A program made the translations under genes and the position numbers. From contig JAGWNY010000033.1 of the NCBI GenBank assembly GCA_028872915.1, forward strand, positions 1 through 34,060: a stretch of DNA of 34,060 nucleotides, in the 5' to 3' direction. Below, piece by piece: positions 25,399-33,769 of the stretch. The notes below the pieces were generated by a model. The model saw only the letters and a list, made by a program, of their open reading frames with translations. It did no database searches and had not been told where the DNA came from. This DNA is from Verrucomicrobiota bacterium. GTDB lineage: Bacteria; Verrucomicrobiota; Verrucomicrobiia; Limisphaerales; UBA11358. Each line of letters starts with the position of its first letter. Within the stretch, counting starts at the first letter, position 1.

Positions 25399-25440
25399 GT
25401 CCACGTTTTTGACAAAAGACGCTTCTTACGATACAGATAG
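25399..25440 (+). promoter_or_regulatory. Promoter-like block 2 of the pilin locus
   Basis: GTCCAC at 25399-25404 and TTGACA at 25409-25414 have the same spacing as in the block at 23235-23276. The following 26 bases match that block at 18 positions with no gap, including GATACA. A GGCCT/AGGCC hairpin follows at 25448-25460. It precedes the PilV-like, PilW-like and second PilX-like genes, leaving a leader of about 115 nt. Confidence 0.55.
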
Positions 25441-25558
25441 CTTGGCCGGCCTGCCAGGCCAGAACTGATGCCAAAGCCGTTGGTCGCAAAACTCTTGTTC
25501 GCAAAATAGGCCGGGAGCAAGGCGCGATGGCCCAGATTTTGCTCATTTTAGTCTTCTT

Positions 25559-26008
25559 ATGACAGGTTTCGACCACAGGCACAGCCGGACGGAGGCGGGT
25601 TTCACTTTGATTGAAGTCCTGTTCGCCTCGGTCCTTCTAATCCTGCTGGGCGGCGGGATTCTCTACGGCTATTTCCAGGCCGCCCGCACGACCGATTGGC
25701 AGGCCCACTCGCTGGCCGCCGAATCCATGGCCATGGAACGGCTCGAACAGACCCGCGCGGCTTCGTGGGACACCAAGGCGACGCCGCCGGTGGACCAACT
25801 CGTCAATGCGAATTTCCCGGTCCTGGTCCAGGCGCTCAATCTGCCGGTCGTCGGAACCAACTACGCCGACGCCACCGATTACACCGCCATCTCCACGGTC
25901 AGCGTAAGCCCGCCCTTGCGCATGATTCAGGTGGATTGCGTGTGGCAATTTACCGATGGAAAAATCTACACCAACACCGTGGTAACCTATCGCTCCCCCG
26001 ACCAATGA
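25559..26008 (+). CDS. PilV/GspI-like type IV prepilin
   Basis: Minor prepilin of 149 aa with a textbook class III signal: a 14-residue leader ending in Ala-Gly, then F-T-L-I-E-V-L-F-A-S-V-L-L-I-L-L. The conserved Glu at position 5 of the mature protein is present. The A-A-E-S-M-A-M-E-R-L-E-Q segment after the helix is usual in PilV/GspI minor pilins. It is processed by a prepilin peptidase (not in the window) and assembled at the pilus or pseudopilus tip. Its stop overlaps the next start (ATGA). Confidence 0.87.
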   Translation: MTGFDHRHSRTEAGFTLIEVLFASVLLILLGGGILYGYFQAARTTDWQAHSLAAESMAMERLEQTRAASWDTKATPPVDQLVNANFPVLVQALNLPVVGTNYADATDYTAISTVSVSPPLRMIQVDCVWQFTDGKIYTNTVVTYRSPDQ

Positions 26009-26622
26009 ACCCGATGCCCCGGCATTTCTCCCCCGCCCTCTGCCGAAAACGCGCCTTCACGCTCGTCGAGACCTTGATCACCCTGGCCATCTTCGGCGTC
26101 ACCGCGATCGGCATGATCGAACTCTACCTCTTTGGGCTGCGGTTGAACAGCATGGTCAATGTGAAGCTGCAGGCCACCGAAGGCGCACGCCATGCCATGA
26201 GCATATTGGCAACCGACATCCGCGACGCCGGCATCGTTTATGTCGGCAACGGCGACGCCAGTTCGTTTACCAATTCGGCCTTCGACGCCCCCCAGGAGGG
26301 CAACGCCCTGGAAATTTACCCCTCCAAAACCAACCTCAACGACTACATCATTTACTATCTGGACTCCTCCGACGGCCAGTTGAAACGCCTCGAGAGCAAT
26401 CAGGCCGCCCCCACCATCATCGCCGGCTCGGTCACCAACACGGTTGTCTTTGACTCCGAGGATTACGCCGGCAACGTTCTTTCAAATAGTTACAACAACC
26501 GCGTCATCGGCATCACCCTCCAGTTCTATCAACTGGACAATCCCATGCTGAAATTCGCCCCCGGCCAGGTCTATGACGCCTTCCAGTTGCAGACCAAGGT
26601 CACCCGCAGGGCGCTCGAATAA
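26005..26622 (+). CDS. PilW/GspJ-like type IV prepilin
   Basis: Minor prepilin of 205 aa. The leader (M-N-P-M-P-R-H to C-R-K-R-A) is followed by F-T-L-V-E-T-L-I-T-L-A-I-F-G-V-T, with the conserved Glu5 of the mature protein; the residue before the cleavage site is Ala rather than Gly, a tolerated but less usual case. R-H-A-M-S-I-L-A-T-D-I-R-D-A-G matches PilW/GspJ proteins. The start is at the ATGA overlap with the preceding gene; longer frames upstream lie inside that gene. Confidence 0.85.
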   Translation: MNPMPRHFSPALCRKRAFTLVETLITLAIFGVTAIGMIELYLFGLRLNSMVNVKLQATEGARHAMSILATDIRDAGIVYVGNGDASSFTNSAFDAPQEGNALEIYPSKTNLNDYIIYYLDSSDGQLKRLESNQAAPTIIAGSVTNTVVFDSEDYAGNVLSNSYNNRVIGITLQFYQLDNPMLKFAPGQVYDAFQLQTKVTRRALE

Positions 26623-26634
26623 CGCCCTCAGGTT

Positions 26635-28344
26635 ATGAAACTCTTTTCACCCGCCAATCGCGCTTCGGGGCGGCGCGCCTACGCGCTTGCCATCGTTCTC
26701 GTTTTTTGCGCCGCTGGCCTGCTCATTATGACTTCCGTGCTGCTCCTCGCCTCGAACGATTCGGCGTTGACCCGGCGCAACAACGATTATTTCAGCGCGC
26801 TGGAAGCGGCGGAAGCCGCCACCGAGGATGGAATGTCCCAGTTATCCTATGATTTCATTGACCAGGGCGCGGCCACGGTGAGCGCGAATATGTCCGTGTA
26901 TCGCGGAAGAGTTCCGAAGTCCTCTGAGAACAGCCGCTGGGGCCGCTTCATCTTCAAGGATGCCAAGGGCAAAAAAGACGCCCTCGAAGTGGACCTCGTC
27001 TCCGACTGGCAAACCACTTCCCTCCTTTCACAATATCAAGGCCTCTCCGGCTATGCCGCCACCTATCAAATCTCTTCCATTGCCCAGGATTCACAAGGCG
27101 CGCGGGTCTCCGGCGGCGTTCAGCAAGACGTCCAGCTGGCCACCGTTCCCACCTGCCAATTCGCCATCTTCTACAATCTGGACATGGAACTCTGCCCGGG
27201 CGCCCTCATGGGCGTCGCCGGCCGCGTGCATAGCAACGGCAACATCTACCTCGACCCCAATGGCGCTGAACTCGTTTTTACCAACGACGTCACCGCCTCG
27301 CAGGACATCATTCACAACAAGTCCCCAAACGATCCCTCCAGCCGCAACCCGGGCGCCGTTGTCTTTGACGGCGCCCATGACAGCGGCGCGAACACCATGA
27401 ACCTGCCCATCGGCACCAATAGCAGTCCCTCCGCGGTTGAGGCCATTTTGCAGATACCGCCCAACAATGAATCCCCCAATTCACAAATGGGCCAGCAGCG
27501 CCTTTACAATCAGGCTGATTTAATCATCCTCGTTTACGACGACCACGTGGATGCCCACGGCGGCGTCGCAAACGGAAATGGCCCCAACCTCCAGTGGAGT
27601 GACGTCAGTTCTTTCGTCAATACCAACGTGAGCTTTTATGACCAGCGCGAAAAAAAGACCATCCAAACCACCCAGGTTGACGTGGGCGCGCTTGCCGCCT
27701 GGAATAACTCGGGCAACAAACTGACGACGGCTTTGGGACGGAACATTGAATCCGTTTATGTCGCCGACCTCCGCGCTCAAAGCTCCTCCACCGAGCCGGG
27801 CGTGCGCCTGACGGACGGCCAGACGCTTCCACCGGATGGTCTGACCGTCGCCACCCCGGACCCGCTCTACGTTCAAGGTAACTACAACGCGCCGGCTTCG
27901 GACCTGGGCACTTCCGACACTTCGGGCACCGTCCCCGCTGCCCTCATTGGCGATTCCATTAACGTCCTCTCAGCCAGTTGGGACGACTCTGACAGCGCGC
28001 TGTCCATCAGCCAGCGTACCGCCAGCGCCACCACCGTCAATGCGGCCGTCATGGCAGGAATCGTTCCCAGCGGAAACGGCCATTACAGCGGCGGCGTCGA
28101 AAATTTCTTTCGCCTTCTGGAAAATTGGTCCGGCACGCAGCTGACTTACAACGGCTCCATGGTCGTCATGTTTCCCAGCCAGATTGCCACCGGCTACTGG
28201 CCCGGAACCGGTTCCGTTTACAATGCTCCGAAGCGCCTCTGGAGTTTCGACGCGAATTTTACCGACCCCGTCAAACTTCCGCACATCTTCCCCTCCGTCC
28301 GGGTCATCGTCCGCGGACAATGGACGACTATTCCAGCAAGCTGA
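26635..28344 (+). CDS. Large PilX-like prepilin/pilus-assembly protein (paralogue 2)
   Basis: A 569-aa full-length paralogue of the 23644-25350 protein, differing by many conservative changes but collinear throughout. Leader, helix (A-Y-A-L-A-I-V-L-V-F-C) and A-A-E-A-A-T-E region are retained. Shared blocks include V-P-T-C-Q-F-A-I-F-Y-N-L-D-M-E, G-R-N-I-E-S-V-Y-V-A-D-L-R and G-T-V-P-A-A-L-I-G-D-S-I-N-V-L-S. Some cysteines of paralogue 1 (in P-V-H-C-N-G, R-T-A-C-D and V-L-C-G) are replaced here by Ser, Ser and Ala, so any disulfides differ. It closes the cluster, starting 12 bp after the PilW-like stop. Confidence 0.78.
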   Translation: MKLFSPANRASGRRAYALAIVLVFCAAGLLIMTSVLLLASNDSALTRRNNDYFSALEAAEAATEDGMSQLSYDFIDQGAATVSANMSVYRGRVPKSSENSRWGRFIFKDAKGKKDALEVDLVSDWQTTSLLSQYQGLSGYAATYQISSIAQDSQGARVSGGVQQDVQLATVPTCQFAIFYNLDMELCPGALMGVAGRVHSNGNIYLDPNGAELVFTNDVTASQDIIHNKSPNDPSSRNPGAVVFDGAHDSGANTMNLPIGTNSSPSAVEAILQIPPNNESPNSQMGQQRLYNQADLIILVYDDHVDAHGGVANGNGPNLQWSDVSSFVNTNVSFYDQREKKTIQTTQVDVGALAAWNNSGNKLTTALGRNIESVYVADLRAQSSSTEPGVRLTDGQTLPPDGLTVATPDPLYVQGNYNAPASDLGTSDTSGTVPAALIGDSINVLSASWDDSDSALSISQRTASATTVNAAVMAGIVPSGNGHYSGGVENFFRLLENWSGTQLTYNGSMVVMFPSQIATGYWPGTGSVYNAPKRLWSFDANFTDPVKLPHIFPSVRVIVRGQWTTIPAS

Positions 28345-28357
28345 TCCCTCACCGCTC

Positions 28358-28537
28358 TCAATGCCCGGCGTTCGTCGCCCTTTCCGCCGCCTGCGTTGAG
28401 CCATGAGTGCCATTTGGATTCGATACCGCCGCCGGGGACGGACTCGTCCAGTCATAAATAAAAAACGCCGTCCAAACAGCCGCCGGAAAAACCAGTATGA
28501 AAACCACCACGATCCAGTTGCGGGTCTTCTGCTTCAT
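28358..28537 (-). CDS. Small single-pass membrane protein of unknown function
   Basis: A 59-aa protein on the minus strand beginning M-K-Q-K-T-R-N-W-I-V-V-V, with one transmembrane helix at about residues 8-31 and a Ser/Pro/Asn-rich tail. The basic N-terminus predicts N-in, C-out. An upstream in-frame start (28621) adds 28 less plausible residues. It is convergent with the second PilX-like gene and divergent from the coiled-coil protein. No family recognised. Confidence 0.5.
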   Translation of the reverse strand: MKQKTRNWIVVVFILVFPAAVWTAFFIYDWTSPSPAAVSNPNGTHGSTQAAERATNAGH

Positions 28538-28649
28538 GTGCCTGCCATCAAACCGTAAATTCCCCTCAAAATCAATCCGCATCTCACTGGGTCTGTTTCC
28601 CCAGTGCCGTTTATTTGCCAAACGTCTTCGGCTTGGTTATGGTGACCGC

Positions 28650-29564
28650 ATGAAATGCCTTGCCGCGCTTGTCGGCCTGATCCTGGCCGTTGCGGTCTTG
28701 CCGGCCCGCGCCCAGCAAGATCCGGACGATCAATACATTGCCATTTACAACTTAATGCAGCAGGCCGGCTTGCTGGAATCCGCCGGACAACCCGCCCAGG
28801 CATTGCTCGAATACCGCCGCGCCGACGACGACCTGCAACGTTTTCAAAAGGTCTTTCCTGGTTGGAATCCCGCCATCGTCGCCTACCGCTTGAAGTACTT
28901 GGCCGGCAAAATCAATGGCCTCATTGCCACGCTTCCGGCGCCTTCACCAACCAACGCCCCATCCGGCCTCCTCTCTGCCACCAACACCCCCAACGCGGCG
29001 GACGCGTCCGCCGCCTTCGCCCAGGTCAACGCCTTGCGCCAGCAGGTGCAAAATTTGCAGGCGAACAACCAGGACCTCCAATCCAAGCTCAAGGAGGCTT
29101 TGAATGCCCAACCCGCCGCCGGCGAAAACCATGAACTCGCCTTCGACCGCGCCCAAATGGATTCCCTCTTGAAGGAAAACGATCTGTTGCGCGTCTCCGC
29201 CCGGCAGCGGCAGCAGGCCCCGCCCCCGCCGAATGTCAAAAAGTTGCGCAACGCCCTCGACGACGCCACGCGGAAGTTGAGGGAGGAAACCGACCTCGCC
29301 AACCAACTGTCCGCCGAAAATCGGAAATTGGCCGCCCGCGGCAAATCAATGCCGCCTGGAAACCTGCCCCGGTTACAGGACGAAAACGCCTCCTTGAACC
29401 GAAAAATTGCCCAATTGAAGTCGGACGCCGCCGTCCAACAATTGCAAATGCTCACGCTGGAAAAACGCCTCCGCCAGACGGAGCCTCCCGGCCGCGCGCC
29501 GCAACAGAAAAGTTCCGTTGTTTCTCCATCCGGCCCCTCCGACACTGGCATGGCCGCGCAATAA
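28650..29564 (+). CDS. Exported coiled-coil protein
   Basis: A 304-aa protein with a clear signal peptide (M-K-C-L-A-A-L-V-G-L-I-L to P-A-R-A-Q). Residues about 25-80 look like a TPR-type helical pair (Y-N-L-M-Q-Q-A-G-L-L-E-S, A-L-L-E-Y-R-R-A). A Pro/Thr-rich linker leads to long heptad-bearing helices (L-R-Q-Q-V-Q-N-L-Q-A-N-N-Q-D-L and L-E-K-R-L-R-Q). Likely periplasmic and oligomeric. The ATG at 28650 was chosen because it starts the signal peptide; the frame is open further up. Function unknown. Confidence 0.72.
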   Translation: MKCLAALVGLILAVAVLPARAQQDPDDQYIAIYNLMQQAGLLESAGQPAQALLEYRRADDDLQRFQKVFPGWNPAIVAYRLKYLAGKINGLIATLPAPSPTNAPSGLLSATNTPNAADASAAFAQVNALRQQVQNLQANNQDLQSKLKEALNAQPAAGENHELAFDRAQMDSLLKENDLLRVSARQRQQAPPPPNVKKLRNALDDATRKLREETDLANQLSAENRKLAARGKSMPPGNLPRLQDENASLNRKIAQLKSDAAVQQLQMLTLEKRLRQTEPPGRAPQQKSSVVSPSGPSDTGMAAQ

Positions 29565-29606
29565 GACAAGGTTCCTTGCCCGCCTCCTCCTTTTTGCACG
29601 TCGCTT

Positions 29607-29668
29607 GGAGCGTTTTAAAAAATAATGTGGCCGTTCGGAGCGAGGATTTTTGGTGTTTTGGCAAGGCC
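29607..29668 (+). repeat. Half copy (B) of the palindromic repeat family
   Basis: About 62 bp from GGAGCGTTTTAAAAAATAAT through TTTTTGGTGTTTTGGCAAGG match the left arm of the 29836-30014 element almost exactly. The right arm is missing; the sequence that follows (to about 29835) is unrelated to it and contains no gene. Confidence 0.75.
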
Positions 29669-29835
29669 GGGCCGGTGCCATTTTGGGCGAGCCGGTGAAC
29701 TGGGGCGTGTGGCCAGGCAATGGAATGCTTTTTCAAGAGGTTGACCATAAACTGAGCCGGAGGCTCTGACAATCGCTGCACGAAGGTCGCTTGTCGTCTT
29801 GGACTGCGGTGGCTGCGACACCGCTTTCCCCCTCC

Positions 29836-30014
29836 AGAGCGTTTTAAAAAATAATGTGGCCGTTCGGAGCGGGGATTTTTGGTGTTTTGGCAAGGCTTCG
29901 GCTAAGGAGCATGTTTGAAAACCCTGTGACTGAGCCGAAACGACGCCAAAACCCAAAAAGACCCCTTCCCATCCTTTTCTTCCCGAATGGCTGCAGTATT
30001 TTTTAAACCGCTCT
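29836..30014. repeat. Palindromic MITE-like element (complete copy)
   Basis: About 179 bp bounded by AGAGCG and CGCTCT. The left arm (AGAGCGTTTTAAAAAATAAT, then GCCGTTCGG, GGGGATTTTTGGTGTTTTGGC and CTTCGGCT) is mirrored by the reverse complement of the right arm (AGAGCGGTTTAAAAAATACT, then GCCATTCGG, GGGGTCTTTTTGG-GTTTTGGC and TTTCGGCTC). The whole unit is thus a long imperfect inverted repeat around a centre near 29920, with no coding capacity. This fits a non-autonomous transposable element or a large REP-like hairpin. No clear target duplication was seen. Confidence 0.7.
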
Positions 30015-30044
30015 AAATCCGGCTGAATTGTTTCGCCTCTGCTT

Positions 30045-30150
30045 TTCATCCTGTTCATCCTGTTCATCCTGTCTAAAAATCTCTCTCCCCCCTCCGTGTT
30101 CTCCGTGTCTCCGTGGTGAAATCATCCTGTCCATCCTGTCCATCCTGTCG
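30045..30150. repeat. Short tandem repeats of the TTCATCCTG / CCATCCTGT type
   Basis: TTCATCCTG occurs three times at 30045-30073 and C/TCATCCTGT three times at 30121-30150. Between them is CTCCGTGTCTCCGTGGTGAA (30101-30120). Read on the minus strand these are the (ACAGGATGA)n and TTCACCACGGAGACACGGAG motifs that recur between genes in many large GC-rich genomes and give spurious ORFs. Function unknown. Confidence 0.7.
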
Positions 30151-30235
30151 TCACGCCTTCAGCCTTTCCGCCTTCCTCCCCTCCCTGTCCTCCATGCCTC
30201 TGCGATCTCCCGGGACCGCGCCCGCCCCGGGCGCC

Positions 30236-30258
30236 GTTGCTGGCGCCCCGCCAGCAAC
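30236..30258. terminator. Strong GC hairpin downstream of the TPR gene
   Basis: GTTGCTGGCG (30236-30245) and CGCCAGCAAC (30249-30258) form a perfect 10-bp stem with a 3-nt loop. It lies about 145 bp beyond the stop of the leftward TPR/GT-C gene and has no T-run, so it could be a transcript 3' end or another repeat hairpin. Confidence 0.35.
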
Positions 30259-30268
30259 ACCGCGCCCC

Positions 30269-30288
30269 TCCGTGTCTCCGTGGTGAAC
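30269..30288. repeat. Second copy of the CTCCGTGTCTCCGTGG repeat
   Basis: These 20 bases are identical to 30101-30120, 168 bp away in the same orientation, supporting a dispersed repeat rather than chance. Confidence 0.65.
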
Positions 30289-30402
30289 AACCCTCAATCC
30301 CCGTTTTCCGCGCCCGATGCTCCCCCGGCCCCTCCAATTGCGGCATTCCGTTCCCCGGCATGATACCGGCTCGCACGGCAATTTCTTTGTTATTTTTTCA
30401 CC

Positions 30403-32655
30403 TCAAGGCTGATGAAGCGGTGATGATCCTTGCACGGGGATTCCGTCACGAAACGGCTGGCCCGCTTCATACAACCTGATCTGCGCCCGTAGATTATCGG
30501 CCAGAGCCGGATTGCCTTGAACGGCGGCCAGATGCATCGCTGTTTGGGCGGTCAAAATCGCGTTCGTAAAGTCCCCGCCTTCCGCGTCCGCCGCCGCCAA
30601 CGTGCGCAGAATCACCGGATTCTTGCCGCCATAAAGCCGGTTTGCCCGCTCCGCCAGCGCAATTGCCCCCGGCCCGTTCCGAACCGATGCCTCCGGACAT
30701 GCAGCCAGTTCCCATGCCAGATTGTTCAACGCCGGCGCGAAGTTCGGGTCCGTTTCCAACGCCCGGCGCAAATGTTCAACCGCTTCGGCGGGTCGTCCGG
30801 CTTGTATCAGCGCGCTGCCCAGGTCGTTCTGCGCGTCCACCAGGCCGGGCTGAAGTTTCACCGCTGCCTCGAGATTGGTCAGCGCCCAATCCAATTTTCC
30901 CATTTGAAGAAAGGCGTAGCCGATGTTGCCGTACGCCGGGGCGTTATCCGGCTGGATGCTCAAGGCCGCCTGCCAGCACACAATCGCATCCTTGACCTGT
31001 CTCTTTCTCAGATAGGCGTTTCCCAGATTGTATTGCGCTTCCGACAGGTCCGGTTCAGAGGCCAGCGCCTTTTTAAAATATGCAATCGCGCGGTCCGTCT
31101 GGTTGTTTTGAAGAAAAACCTTGCCCAGATTGTTGTAGGCCCGTGAATAATCCGGCTGGAGCTTCAGCGCCTCCTCAAACCGGGCCACCGCCTCCTTCAC
31201 CCGTCCTTTTGCCAGCAACGCGGCGCCCAGGTTGTTTTGCGCCGTCGCGTCGTCCGCTTCAAGGGCAACCGCCTTTTGCAGATGAACAATCGCCGCGTCC
31301 GTTTTTCCCTCGTCAAGCAGGAGCTTGCCGAGATTGTCCTGGGCCAGAAACGAACCCGGATTCTGGGCCAGCGTCGCCTTCCACAGTGTTTCCATGCCGG
31401 CATACATTTCGCATTGACGCCAGGTCAGCGCGCCCAGGATCAGGAATAACACCCCGGCCAGCGCCGCCTGCGCCATCGGGACGCGCTTCAGGAATCCAAG
31501 CGTTGTCACGATCCCTGCCGCCAGCAAAGCCAATGGCCCCATGCAGGCCAGATACTGAAAATGATCCGCAACGAACGAATACCGGAAGTAATATACATTC
31601 ACGAAACCCAGCACCGGAAACAGCAGAGCCAGAAAATAAAACAGCGCCGTCAAAACCGGCCTCCCCCGTCCCCCGCGCTTCACCCATAAGACAGCCAGCA
31701 CGGTGATGAGCGCCGTCCCCGGCACACAGGCCCCCATCCCCGCCGGACTGACCTTCCACCGCGGATAATCGAAAATCAAGGGACACGGCCAAACCAGCTT
31801 GCCCAGGTAAAACCAAAAATCCCGGCTGGCGATGACGCATCGCTCCAGCAACGAAAAACCCCATTCCCCGCCCCCCGCTCCCAAATCTTTCTCCACGTGT
31901 ATCGTGACCAAACCCATCGCCATGCCCATGGCAAAAAATGGCGCCGTGGCAAGAACATCCCGCCCGTTCAAGCCCTTTTTCCACCAAACCAACAGCAGAA
32001 TGACGCAGGGCAGGGGAACGGTCGCGGTCTTGGCGAGCAGCGCACAGGCATAGAGTCCGAGCGCCAGCCCATAGTGTCTCCATCTTCGTTGTCCAGCGAC
32101 CACGCGGCCATCCTCTGCGCACCCCTCCGGCAGCCAAAACCTGATGGCCGCGAGAATGCCGCACAGGTAAAGAAACCCCGACAGCATGTTCTTGCGTTCC
32201 GTGACCCAGGCCACGGATTCAACGCATACGGGGTGCAGCGCAAAAAGCCCCGCCGCCAGCCATGCTCCCGGCACGCGAAGTTTCCGCAAAATTATCCAAA
32301 CCAGAATCGCGTTCGCCGACTGCAGGACGACGTTGAGCAGGTGGTAGCCCAGGGGGTTCAGCCCCCACAGGTGATATTCCAGCCAAAACGTGGTGAACGT
32401 CAGCGGATAGTATTGCGGCGTCGCGCCCGGCTGGAGCCATATCTGCCAGAGGCCGTGCAAGGACCGCAGGGTTGGATTATTCGTCACATACTGGTTGTCG
32501 TCCCAGATGAACCCGGCGTGCCAGGCGGGCAGGTACGCAACCACCGTCGCGGCCCCCAAAAGCAACGCCCAAAGCCAGCCTGTTTCAAAGGAAAGCCGCC
32601 GACTCCACGGAAATTGCTCCCCCGGCTTCCCCGATGTTTGCTTCCGATGCTTCAT
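30403..32655 (-). CDS. TMTC-like GT-C membrane protein with TPR repeats
   Basis: A 750-aa inner-membrane protein. The N-terminal ~420 residues contain about ten transmembrane helices with an acidic W-D-D motif (D52, D53) in the first extracytoplasmic loop, as in GT-C glycosyltransferases, plus H-P-V-C-V-E-S-V-A-W and E-R-K-N typical of TMTC relatives. From about 430 to the end there are seven or more TPR units with A-x-x-N-L-G and A-I/V-x-x-x-x-x-A-L patterns. Eukaryotic TMTC proteins are dolichyl-phosphate-mannose-dependent O-mannosyltransferases. A similar role here is inference, helped by the divergent GT2 gene 81 bp away. A TTG at 32664 is a possible earlier start. Confidence 0.8.
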   Translation of the reverse strand: MKHRKQTSGKPGEQFPWSRRLSFETGWLWALLLGAATVVAYLPAWHAGFIWDDNQYVTNNPTLRSLHGLWQIWLQPGATPQYYPLTFTTFWLEYHLWGLNPLGYHLLNVVLQSANAILVWIILRKLRVPGAWLAAGLFALHPVCVESVAWVTERKNMLSGFLYLCGILAAIRFWLPEGCAEDGRVVAGQRRWRHYGLALGLYACALLAKTATVPLPCVILLLVWWKKGLNGRDVLATAPFFAMGMAMGLVTIHVEKDLGAGGGEWGFSLLERCVIASRDFWFYLGKLVWPCPLIFDYPRWKVSPAGMGACVPGTALITVLAVLWVKRGGRGRPVLTALFYFLALLFPVLGFVNVYYFRYSFVADHFQYLACMGPLALLAAGIVTTLGFLKRVPMAQAALAGVLFLILGALTWRQCEMYAGMETLWKATLAQNPGSFLAQDNLGKLLLDEGKTDAAIVHLQKAVALEADDATAQNNLGAALLAKGRVKEAVARFEEALKLQPDYSRAYNNLGKVFLQNNQTDRAIAYFKKALASEPDLSEAQYNLGNAYLRKRQVKDAIVCWQAALSIQPDNAPAYGNIGYAFLQMGKLDWALTNLEAAVKLQPGLVDAQNDLGSALIQAGRPAEAVEHLRRALETDPNFAPALNNLAWELAACPEASVRNGPGAIALAERANRLYGGKNPVILRTLAAADAEGGDFTNAILTAQTAMHLAAVQGNPALADNLRAQIRLYEAGQPFRDGIPVQGSSPLHQP

Positions 32656-32736
32656 TCCCGGCAATCTTAAATGTCCTCCTTTGACGATTCAACGCCGCCG
32701 TTCGCTATTCGCTGGAGTTACCGGCAAAAATGTCCG

Positions 32737-33468
32737 ATGATTCCCGGTATGCCGGCCGCAAACTCCATCAGCGCCGTTTTCCCGTGCTACAACGAGCAGG
32801 ACAGCATCCGGAGCGTCTATGAATCCGCTTCCGGAGTTCTGGCAAAAATCGGGATGGATTACGAGATTATCCTGGTCAACGACGGCAGCACCGACCGCAC
32901 GCCGCAAATCATGGATGAAATCGCCGCCCGGGATTCAAGGGTGAAGATCATCCATCATCGCCGAAATCTCGGCTATGGCGCCGCCGTGCGCTCCGGCATC
33001 CGCGCCGGCGCCGGATCCCTCCTCTTTTACAGCGATGGCGACGGCCAATTCGACCTCGATGAACTGCCTCCGCTGCTTCCGTTGATGCAACGGTACGACG
33101 TTGTCAGTTGCTACCGGCTCAACCGCCGCGACGGGGCCATGAGAACGTTCAATGCCTGGTGCTGGACGCGCCTCGTCCGCGCTCTTTTCCATTTAAACCT
33201 CAGGGACATCAACTGCGCGTTCAAACTGTTCAAGCGGGAGGTCTTTGAGGACATGCCATTGCAGAGCACCGGCGCATTGATCGGCGCGGAAATTCTCGCC
33301 CGCGCGCAACGGTCCGGCTTTTCCATCGTCCAGGTCGGCGTGCATCATTTTCCCCGAACGCATGGCCGGCAAACGGGAGCCAACCCGGGGGTCATTTTTC
33401 GGGCCTGTCTGGAATTGGCCGGATGCTACCGGCGCATTAAACGGCAACGGCATTCACCAAAAAAATGA
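32737..33468 (+). CDS. Family 2 glycosyltransferase (polyprenyl-phosphate sugar synthase-like)
   Basis: Cytoplasmic or peripheral GT2 enzyme of 243 aa. Seen: V-F-P-C-Y-N-E near residue 15, the nucleotide-sugar D-G-S-T-D motif, G-Y-G-A-A-V-R-S-G-I, the metal-binding D-G-D-G-Q-F-D, and I-N-C-A-F-K-L-F-K. These match the dolichol/undecaprenyl-phosphate mannose or glucose synthase group (DPM1-like). There is no C-terminal membrane anchor, unlike GtrB/ArnC types. ATGs at 32737 and 32749 are both usable. Divergent from the TMTC-like gene, to which it may supply the lipid-linked sugar. Confidence 0.87.
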   Translation: MIPGMPAANSISAVFPCYNEQDSIRSVYESASGVLAKIGMDYEIILVNDGSTDRTPQIMDEIAARDSRVKIIHHRRNLGYGAAVRSGIRAGAGSLLFYSDGDGQFDLDELPPLLPLMQRYDVVSCYRLNRRDGAMRTFNAWCWTRLVRALFHLNLRDINCAFKLFKREVFEDMPLQSTGALIGAEILARAQRSGFSIVQVGVHHFPRTHGRQTGANPGVIFRACLELAGCYRRIKRQRHSPKK

Positions 33469-33485
33469 CAAAGAATGGATTGGAA

Positions 33486-33520
33486 GGGCCTGAGTTGGTC
33501 GCCCCTGCCCACTCAGGCCC
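33486..33520 (+). terminator. Hairpin downstream of the glycosyltransferase gene
   Basis: GGGCCTGAGT (33486-33495) pairs perfectly with ACTCAGGCCC (33511-33520) around a 15-nt loop, 17 bp after the stop codon. A second pair, GCCTGC/GCAGGC (33521-33526 with 33548-33553), follows directly. No T-run, so factor-independent termination would be weak. Confidence 0.5.
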
Positions 33521-33769
33521 GCCTGCCGGCGCGCAGAGCGGCTCGGTGCAGGCGGCCGTTGCGGATACGACCCAAAATTGCTGATGCGTTAAGTTCATTT
33601 CTCCAGTTCAACCAGGAGCCGCACTGATGAACAGTAAAACGAACGCGCGCGCGAATAATGGATCCGCCCCAACGCCCTGGACATCGTTCCCAGCGCCCTA
33701 TGCGCGGCAGATTTGTAGCGAAAAACCAATCAAATCCCGGCCCCGTCAAGGCCTGCATATTCCGTGCCC

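Noticed and set aside
30028..30363. 111-codon frame rich in Cys, Ser, Leu and Pro
   Set aside because: It is simply the translation of the tandem ATCCTGT and CTCCGTG repeats.
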